NCBI GenBank assembly: GCA_022494885.1
Contig: JAGVSM010004549.1
Span: 62,001-126,000, forward strand
DNA length: 64,000 nt
Direction of reading: 5' to 3'
DNA from: Micrasema longulum
Taxonomy: Eukaryota; Arthropoda; Insecta; Trichoptera; Brachycentridae
This document shows, piece after piece, positions 56,630 through 64,000 of this stretch. Numbering within the stretch: position 1 is the stretch's first letter; each line of letters starts with the position of its first letter. The position numbers were made by a program, and so were the translations under genes. The notes under the pieces are model-generated. The model was not told the origin of the DNA. It ran no database searches and saw only the letters and a list, made by a program, of their open reading frames with translations.

Positions 56630-56922
56630 TTTGTGTAAGTTTTGCGAACGCGTCAGCACTAGATAATCGACCTATACATGATTTGATTAAATGAAAACAT
56701 ATATTATAAACTAGTATTTTTAATTGATACATATACATCGAATACATATTATCATATTTTTACTATTAAGAATCGCAGTGAAATTCAGACGAACGCAGAA
56801 GCATTCTGTGTATATTTCAATACCATTTCATTAGAAACTAACAAAGCAGTAGTTGTCTTTGTCACGCTTATAAGCGCGTCTGAGCGCGAGAGAGACAGAA
56901 ATTATGTTCATAATGCGTATGT
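56630..56922 (+). repeat. Shared 280-bp repeat, copy 2
   Basis: It aligns with 13550-13832 through AGATAATCGACC, AAGAATCGCAG, GACGAACGCAGAAGCATTC and GCGCGAGAGAGACAGA. The terminal word GTGTAAGTTTTGCGAACGCG appears again in direct orientation at 56970-57000. Confidence 0.55.
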
Positions 56923-57009
56923 CGTGCGATGTCATACCATGAGCTTATTCACAGATACTACACAATGCGTTTGTGTAAGTATTGCGAACGCGCCAGCTTT
57001 TATAAATCT

Positions 57010-58045
57010 ACCATTACCTTCCTATATATTTGTATTTATGTATGCTTAATTCCCAAATCAATTTTCTTAATATCAAGGTACCTTGGCCTTGATAGAATTC
57101 GTAATATACGCTGAAATCTGGATACTACTCTTCATTTTGAGTCAAGTCGTATTACAAATGTTTGAATTTCCGCGCACGCGTATTAAGGTTCGTAACGTTG
57201 TTGTATTGTTCTAAGAGACTCGTAGAGATACGTAACATCCAACTCGTGTAATGAGAAGAAAAAATACTCTAATAACGTATTGCATTAAGTTTCAAATGGC
57301 GTATTTTTGTAATTTGGCCTAAATTTAGGAACATCTCGAGTTTTAGGTACTGTCTTAGTCCTTTTATTGTGGTAGTAAGAGGACCGGCAATCTTGAAAAA
57401 ACATATTGATCTATCGGGAAAATTCTTATTGATCAACGACAAAACGAATTAATTATCTAACCAACTTCTTCTTAATACCATGAGAGTAAAATCTAGATGA
57501 TTATAAAGTAGGACGCTTTGTATTTGTAAGATGGGTAGGAGCTTTTATAAGTAAGTACAATTCTTATGTTCACAATTTTTTCAGAACGCTACTGAAAATG
57601 AACTACGTGACTACTGTTTCTCGTGAAATTTGTTATTGAAATTTTTGTTATTCCTCTTTTAAAAGTAGGTACGGTATGAGATATTTATTTTTGAATTGTA
57701 CTGAAATAACACATATTTGTTTAGTTTTTTGTATTTTTCAAAGACGTAACTTGTATGATGAACTCGCAAAGAAAGTGAAAGTAGGAGTTAGTAGTACGTG
57801 GTCATAAATAGATCGGAGGGAACGATCGCGCGTCTATTGTTAGCCTGACTCGGTCGCTCGTGTCACGAGAACACCGCACCGCGATGCAGTTGTACTATAA
57901 GAACTGCAAACACATTATGTATGCATTCTGTATCACGCGTAATACACATTCTTATGGAATAGGCAAAAATATCGCACAAATGTAATCAGAACCAGTAACG
58001 ACTCCACGATATTTACAAAAGCACTTTTCTCATAGAAAACCTGTG
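57010..58045. other. No gene recognised; GC-rich patch at 57820-57900
   Basis: The patch (GATCGCGCGTCTATTG, CGGTCGCTCGTGTCACGAG) stands out from AT-rich surroundings but carries no readable frame. It could be an old promoter or TE end. Confidence 0.3.
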
Positions 58046-58049
58046 GATT

Positions 58050-58220
58050 TAATAATAAGTTTTAGCGCTCTTATGATCCTACGTAAATATTTCAATTTTG
58101 GAGCCATTTTCTTTAAGTCGTAATAAACCGTGTTAGAACATGGGAAAAAAGTTATGATAGAGCGGGATTCGAGCCTCGGACCCCCTGATTCGATTGCATT
58201 GGAGTAGGATGCTAAAGGGC
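58050..58220 (-). repeat. SINE-I copy 5, diverged
   Basis: On the minus strand GGTCCGAGGCTCGAATCCC (B box), CGCTCTATCATAACTTTTTT and GGTTTATTACGACTTAAAGA with AAATGGCTCC mirror the SINE-I body. Confidence 0.55.
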
Positions 58221-58454
58221 TTACATCTTTATTTACATAACTGCACCTCACTTTTTAGATGTAGTACTATCTTTATCTTCACAGGTCGCGGTGACGTCAG
58301 GAGCTTAAATTGCACTGACCCCCACCTTAAATAGTCTTTAATTTCGCTTTTCTTTTTGGTTGAATTTATTTGATTTGTTATTATCATTAACGTTGTATGT
58401 TCCTGGGAAGACAAAAACAAAATATTTATATAAAATATGGTTTTATACAGCAAT

Positions 58455-58610
58455 ATTATATTGTTCCTGGACTGGCACCTGAGCCTTTAGACTTTAGACT
58501 GAGCAACTTTTCTTCGTGTAGCAGATTAAATATACGCTGAGTTTAGTTTACCAATTCAGTGCTCTGCGCACCGCAGGGCACGGATACAAACATGATGATG
58601 ATTACGTTTC
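58455..58610 (+). repeat. SINE-II 3' part
   Basis: TGTTCCTGGACTGGCACCTG, a small ACTTTAG duplication, TACCAATTCAGTGCTCTGCG, and a GATGATGAT tail. Confidence 0.55.
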
Positions 58611-59189
58611 CGTATTTTTCTTTATGTACGGTGCATTCAAACCTTTAATGGCCTTGGTTTATGTGTGCGTGACAGAATGTTTCCTCACTCACACAAACAA
58701 AAATATATGTTTAGTTGGTTTACCGACAGGCACTATTAATATAGGTACCTATATATTATAATTACTGTGTACTTGTAATATGGTTAATGCACTACCCGCA
58801 TAATCGACCTGGAATACACTTTTTTTATTATTATTATTTAAAACTTCAAATTCAAAGAATAAGTACTTTCGCGGACTTATTGCTAAAAGAAATTTCTTCC
58901 AGCCAAACTGGTCAAAAGAAGAGATTGGTCAAAATTTTGTACTGAAAAACCATATATATATATATTAAAAAATAAATACATGAGTTAGCAAAAAATATTT
59001 AAAAAACTTAATTAATTATAAATAAGAGCTGTTTTTTAATTGGGAGATAAGGCTTGCACATATTTACTTTAATAAAAACATTTAAAAAGTACATTATGTT
59101 ATACGTATTAAGTGATGGGGAAAATGTGGGATCAGATAATGAGTTTGGAAGAAGAGAGAAAGAGGAACCAAGGAAAGAAAAAGGGATAA

Positions 59190-59350
59190 AAAAATACACT
59201 TGAGAAAAAAAAACAGTAAAAACTCAAGGATTCTGGGGATATATAATAATGTTTCGGGCGTTTCTTGAAGGTGGCTAGAGAAGCTGCATTTTTATATGAA
59301 GGGGTAGCTCATTCCAAAGTCTAGCGGCTTGGACGGAAAATTATTATTAT
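59190..59350 (-). pseudogene. Non-LTR RT extreme C-terminal remnant
   Basis: The minus strand gives QAARLWNELPLH followed by a frame-shifted SLATFKKRPKH, the universal end of jockey/CR1 RT proteins (RLWN.LP......SL..FK). The upstream (TAA)n run at 59340-59360 may mark a breakpoint. Confidence 0.55.
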
Positions 59351-59559
59351 TATTATTGTAAAAACCGTGAACCATATATTATATGTTTTTATTTCGTAGA
59401 ATTTATTAGTCAGTATTAATATAACCTATCATTAATTAACAACATTTAAAAGTAATGCGTTTTGTGATACGAATAATGATAAAATCTAGTCTACTTTCAG
59501 AATTATGTTAGTTTACCTACTAAATAAATTCAGAGAAAACTTAATTGATAAATGATATA

Positions 59560-59610
59560 TATACCTACATTACGATTGGTGTACAATTGCAGTACTTTAT
59601 GGACCAATTT
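59560..59610 (+). repeat. SINE-II tail fragment
   Basis: ACATTACGATTGGTGTACAA then TTGCAGTACTTTATGGACCA matches the final body segment of SINE-II. Confidence 0.4.
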
Positions 59611-60374
59611 TTTGCGGATGAGATCAAATTAAATTACTAGTAGAACACGTCAAGGCCAACAAGGGCCTCCGCCATTTTAACCACATAGTTCGAAAATTAC
59701 ATTTTTTTTTAGTAGGTACCTTTATAATTACATCATGTACAGCTGTAGCCATATTTTTTGTTTACGAATAAGCACTTACCCAAATATATCATTTTAATGA
59801 ATACATACATACGTAGGTAAAGTTTTACAAAAGTAATAATAAATAAAAAGGCACTAATTTAGTACTAAATATGCAAAAGGTTCCTAACTTCGAAAACATT
59901 TAATTTACGTTTAAAAAATTGTCGCGTCCTCTTGTTCACTTCATTCGAAAAAATGGAAACCTAACAATTTTGTATTGAAGTAGGTACGTTTTGAAATTAA
60001 TGCTGATTTTTGACAAAAAATAACCACAGATTTAAACACAATTTGAAAAATATTTTTTTATCAAAATCCGCAAAAAAGTAGTGCCCAGCACTACTACAGG
60101 AATATAAGCCAGGAAAGATTTCTAGAAATACCTTTCGATATTGAGTACTAAATTTTTATACGAACCATTTTTCATTAGTGTACCTACAGAATTAATTTGA
60201 TTAAATACTCAAGCCCAAGAAACGCCTATGATGAGATAATCATTCCATGATACTTTACCTAGTCATTATTTCTCTGAATTCCTATGGTAAATAAATTAAG
60301 ACGTCATAAACATGTATTTTAAAACTTTGAGAAAAAAAATGTAAGTATCTGTACTTTCGGGTAAAAAATACAAT

Positions 60375-60610
60375 TCATCATCATCATCATATCCCTAACC
60401 GCACCCAGTGGTGCATGTGGCACTAAATTGGTCAGTTAATCTGCCTTACGCTTCGGGTGTCCGTCCAGAAACTATGAAACATTTCAGTATAGAAATACCT
60501 TTAAAACAATTTTTCATGTCCACCCTGCCAGAAATCAAACTTAGGACCTCAACAATGGTAGATGAATGCGCTAACCACTACACTACAAACTGATTTATCT
60601 CCAGTCGATT
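60375..60610 (-). repeat. SINE-II copy, near full
   Basis: Right to left: leader GAAATCGACTGGAGATAAAT, A-box part GTAGTGTAGTGGTTAGCGC, B-box region AGGTCCTAAGTTTGATTTC, TGGACATGAAAAATTG, the dimer CCGAAGCGTAAGGCAGATTA, and GGTGCGGTTAGGGATATGAT. Confidence 0.65.
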
Positions 60611-60989
60611 TCATTTTTTGGTATTTTTATCTGAGAGTAGCCATCGATTCAAAAGCGCTCGCCCAGGATTCTGGGTTTATTTCACGCTCAGAACGTTATC
60701 CTTCATCCGCCCGGACACAGAAATGCTTACCTGTAATATTTAGACTCTTGCATAATTAGGAATTCTTACACCTACCTATTTATTTTGGATAAGTTTTTAT
60801 TACTCTACTTGGTGTTTTTTAGTCACGGGAAACATTGACTTATTTGTAAAAAAAATTATTAGTTTTTTTAAATTGTACTAAAACTTACATTTTTTTTGTA
60901 TTCTAATCACCAGTGCCAAATCGAAACGATTCTTATGATTACGAAGCTTAAATTACCGACATAAATTTAAATGACGTAGACAAACTACA

Positions 60990-61110
60990 TACACTAATGC
61001 AGCGGTCAGCAATTAGTTTTGGTTTTGGTGGCCTGCCGTATGAATATGTCAATTCTGTTTGGGGGCCACGCGACCATCGACGTCACTCGTGCGCATGCGA
61101 GCCAAACACA
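60990..61110 (+). repeat. Possible hAT-type end
   Basis: GCAGCGGTCAGCAATTAG and, further on, TTTGGGGGCCACGCGACC are words common in hAT-type MITEs. No matching second terminus was found. Confidence 0.25.
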
Positions 61111-61507
61111 ACTGATTTCAATCCAATATGCCTAATATACAATTAAATCATTACTGTAGAGAAAGAGTACAATTTGTAACGACTTGTTAATAAAAAAAAG
61201 GCCGAGTACAACACTCGTTACCCTGAACACTCTGATTTACGAAAAAATAAAGTGAATTCCTTGATTGACGGCCGGGCTGCATGTAGGAGAAGAATGTGTA
61301 TTACGGTCACTTAAGGAGAAATAATCTCAAATCAACTAAATAAATATTTCTTTATTAAACTTTTAACTAATTATACTCCTAGTATTTTTCCAACATAATC
61401 ACAACCATTGAGATCAATAAGTTTTACAATTTTGGCAAAATCAATTTTAAAAAAAACGGATTTGACCGGTATTAAACCCCATGGCAGGTAAAAAAAGTCA
61501 CTAGGTT

Positions 61508-62936
61508 GGTAATACCGGTCAAACTTTGTTTAGATATAAGTCGCAGATATAGCCCTCGGGAGATTCATACCCGGAGCAATCAGCATGAGCCCAGATACCA
61601 CATAACACACACCTGTACCAAAGTTCATTATTTTGTCCATAACCATCACAGATTTTACTATCTAAGTCCTCACCAACATCAGTATCTTCATCTTTACGCA
61701 GGTCTGTCATTGTTATTTCCGAGTCCGACTAACTATCATCACTCTTGTATTTGTCTGAGAGTACTCTCTTCTTAGGATTTTTTACATTAATCGATTTTTC
61801 TTTTCCTTTTCTTTTTGTTTTTTTTTTCAGATTTGATATTTAAAGTTACTTTTATCTACTCTCTTGTCGTTCTTTTATTTTCCTTTTTGATCAGAGGTTC
61901 TTTGTTGGAAGTACCTGTCAGGACTGTTGCATGTTATTTGCGACATACACATTCATTCTTGTCTCTTGATTTGTTTGTTGTTTGGTGAAATCTGCAAAAT
62001 GCATCAATCAATCAACGTATAGATTCTTATTGTTCCACCCATTTTTTGAGCATCGGTAGACAACTCCACGCGGCTTATCTGCTTCTAACTTCTAATGCAG
62101 TTGAATGTCTCTTACGTGGATAAATTAGCATTGGAAGGACGGACATTCCAATAGCATTCACAGCACACAACTATGACGGTCTTTCTTCTTTCTCCACTAG
62201 TTATAGAGCCCACACGTTTTTGTCCTTTACTCTTTTCCAACTTTTTGGGAGTCTTGAACTGAAAAGATTCCAGGATCGTTGGTATTTATTATGTTCCTTG
62301 GCAGAAACTTCTATTTCTCCATTAGCCCTATAAGAAATTTGAAAAATAGAGCAACTTCATTCTTGCTAAAGACAGTGGCTTTATTTAGGCTCGTACTTTC
62401 AGCGTTCCTGGTGAACAAACGATTTCTTTTAATAAATCTTTTGAGCCAATCCTTGCCAGCTAATTCAAGAGTTTCATTAAAATTTTGTTAAATAATGTTA
62501 TTTTTTAGAGCATATTCATAGCCAATTTTTTCTTATCTGAAGCAAAGTAGTCAGCGGGGTCAGCTTGACCGGCATTGCTTGCCTAGGAACATTTCTGTGA
62601 AAACATTTTTAGGTTAAAAACCTGTTGAGACAATTTCAAAATCGAAGATTACTTAAAATGCTTGATAATTAGACTGGATTTATTATAACTAACAATGTGA
62701 GAAACGTAATAAAACCAACGCTCACCTTTTATTGTCTGACGATGAAAATTTACATCAACTTGGCGTGAAAACAATTTATGCACATTCATCTCAAACGTGT
62801 GCTGGAAACTGAGCGACTGTCGGTGCAGCGATACGGAATATAGTTACGCCACCCGTTTTATATGTGTGCGGGCGCGGGAACGTAGTAATACGAGTGATAT
62901 TGTAATGACCGGTATTATCTGCTGACCGGCATTACC
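61508..62936 (-). mobile_element. pogo-like DNA transposon, internally deleted, with PHD finger
   Basis: Termini GGTAATACCGGTCA (61508-61521) and TGACCGGCATTACC (62923-62936) are inverted repeats. The minus strand encodes LELAGKDWLKRFIKRN, STSLNKATVFSKNEVALFF, NTNDPGIFSVQDSQK and RKKKDRHS, i.e. the CENP-B/pogo HTH and the start of the DDE domain. After CSKNGWNN the sequence jumps to MHFADF-like remains and then to a C-terminal PHD finger (YRCVLCGIWAHADCSGYES, 61710-61519). The catalytic region between is deleted and stops are present. Pogo-like (Tigger/jerky-like) assignment follows the domain order. Confidence 0.7.
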
Positions 62937-63177
62937 CGGTTTTTTTTATTTTTTTTAAATTTCAAAATACAAAAATGTACAAAAACACAATGGTATTCCC
63001 ATGAGTTAGCAAACTCATTCTGGGATTGATACAATTAGAGATTATCAGATATTTTACCCCACTACTGTGGTCAGTTCAGGAACTGAACAGGAACCCGTAG
63101 GGCCGGTAGGGAGCACTGTGGGCCGCAATTGCCGATCTCAGCGCTAATGTAATAAGTCAGATGAGATTTTATTTGAA

Positions 63178-63350
63178 CCGGGTTGCGGTCCCGTGGCTAG
63201 TGTCGCGGACTCACGGATCAGAGGTCCGAGGTTCCCATCTCGCTCTACCACAACTTGGTTCCCAATTTCCTCTAGTGAGTTATTTACAACTCGTCAAAAA
63301 TGGCCCCCAAAATTGAAATGTTTACGTAAATCATGAGAATGCAAATATTT
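63178..63350 (+). repeat. SINE-I copy 6
   Basis: GGGTTGCGGTCCCGTGGCTA, AGAGGTCCGAGGTTCCCATC, GCTCTACCACAACTTGG and CAACTCGTCAAAAATGGCC. It is closest to the copy at 16.8 kb (shared ACTCACGGATCAGA). Confidence 0.75.
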
Positions 63351-64000
63351 CTTTATTATTAAAAAAATACATACATATATTTTTTTCTAGGTAGGTTTTT
63401 TATTGTTGAGTTGACACATGAAAAACATGTCCTGATGCTAGAGTTTTGCATTCTTCTCCTCGTCTCTTTACTTCTGACAAACCTAGAATACCCTGTCTTT
63501 ATAAAATGATTCACGTACCGTATATTAAAATATTACCCGGAATTTGTAAAAAAAGAGCTTAAGTTTTGTTTATTTTATCCCAACCAACGATTCTTCCAAT
63601 CTTCATAGAACTTCTAATGGGCCTACTTCGGAATGGCTTTCAGATCCCTCTGCGAATTTTCTTTTATCATATAAATTGAGTGAAAACGCTTTCCGCAAAG
63701 TGGCTATTTGGTTTTAAGGAACAGGAAAAACTCACACGGAGCCAAGCCAAGTCAATACGATGCATGGGGAACGATTTTTACGTATTTTTTTGTAAAATAA
63801 TCACGCACAAGAAAAGATGTTCGCAGCCGTATCGTGATGCAAAAACCTTTTCATATATCTGGCCTTTTTTGAAAAATATCCTCTTTGTAACGCTTCAAAA
63901 CGCCTAAACAGTATTTTTTATTGGCCGTCTGGCCTATTATAGATAGATGGAACTCCGGGGGCAGACAACCGTGATAATCGAAGAAACCGGTCAACATCCT
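63351..64000. other. No feature recognised
   Basis: The plus frame 63680-63907 is open for 75 codons but has no motif, and its context is AT-rich. The window ends without a gene boundary. Confidence 0.35.

Noticed and set aside
58229..58453. Minus-strand 74-codon frame
   Set aside because: Low-complexity Lys/Ile/Ser composition expected from AT-rich DNA, no splice context or motif.

Overview
The window is nuclear DNA from an insect, most likely a moth or butterfly. It is AT-rich and its genes are split by many small spliceosomal introns. It carries several tRNA-derived SINE families, MITEs, piggyBac-like and pogo-like elements, RTE/jockey-type reverse transcriptase remnants and a short TTAGG tract. 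One of its two genes is an insect-type pinocchio gene. The order Lepidoptera is inferred from overall repeat style, not proven.

Only two host genes can be supported. At the left edge (1-5682, + strand) are the last 12 exons of a gene for a leucine-rich-repeat plus guanylate-kinase-like protein resembling LRGUK. Its 5' end lies outside the window. One intron appears to be of the rare GC-AG type, and the kinase P-loop is degenerate. Convergent to it, on the minus strand, is a three-coding-exon gene (15037 down to 7979) for a 169-residue Cys-rich protein matching the insect pinocchio family. A likely non-coding first exon ends at 19199 and the promoter area is around 19.2-19.7 kb. The large introns of this gene hold a 2.5 kb piggyBac-like element (10166-12703), several SINEs and other inverted-repeat elements.

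From about 19.7 kb to the right end I find no host gene that I can defend. The sequence is a TE graveyard. It contains RTE/jockey-type non-LTR remnants (20.7-21.2, 40.8-42.9, 47.3-47.5, 48.9-49.9 and 59.2 kb) and two internally deleted pogo-like transposase relics that keep a PHD-type zinc finger (27.6-28.0 and 61.5-62.9 kb). There are three SINE families (called SINE-I, -II and -III here) and a six-copy MITE family (MITE-A). Several other MITEs have clear terminal inverted repeats, including a TTAA-flanked piggyBac-like one at 32511-32993.

The most unusual structures are three. First, an 818 bp element (26128-26945) has roughly 150 bp terminal inverted repeats, each of which is itself a palindrome; its core is duplicated 1.1 kb away next to a pogo relic. 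Second, three loci (17.7, 48.6 and 52.9-53.3 kb) share a CTGANGA-hairpin-GAAAC layout reminiscent of minimal hammerhead ribozymes. Third, there are perfect hairpins at 5169-5213 and 30616-30661. All alignments were made by eye, so copy boundaries are approximate to roughly 5-20 bases unless a flanking duplication fixes them.
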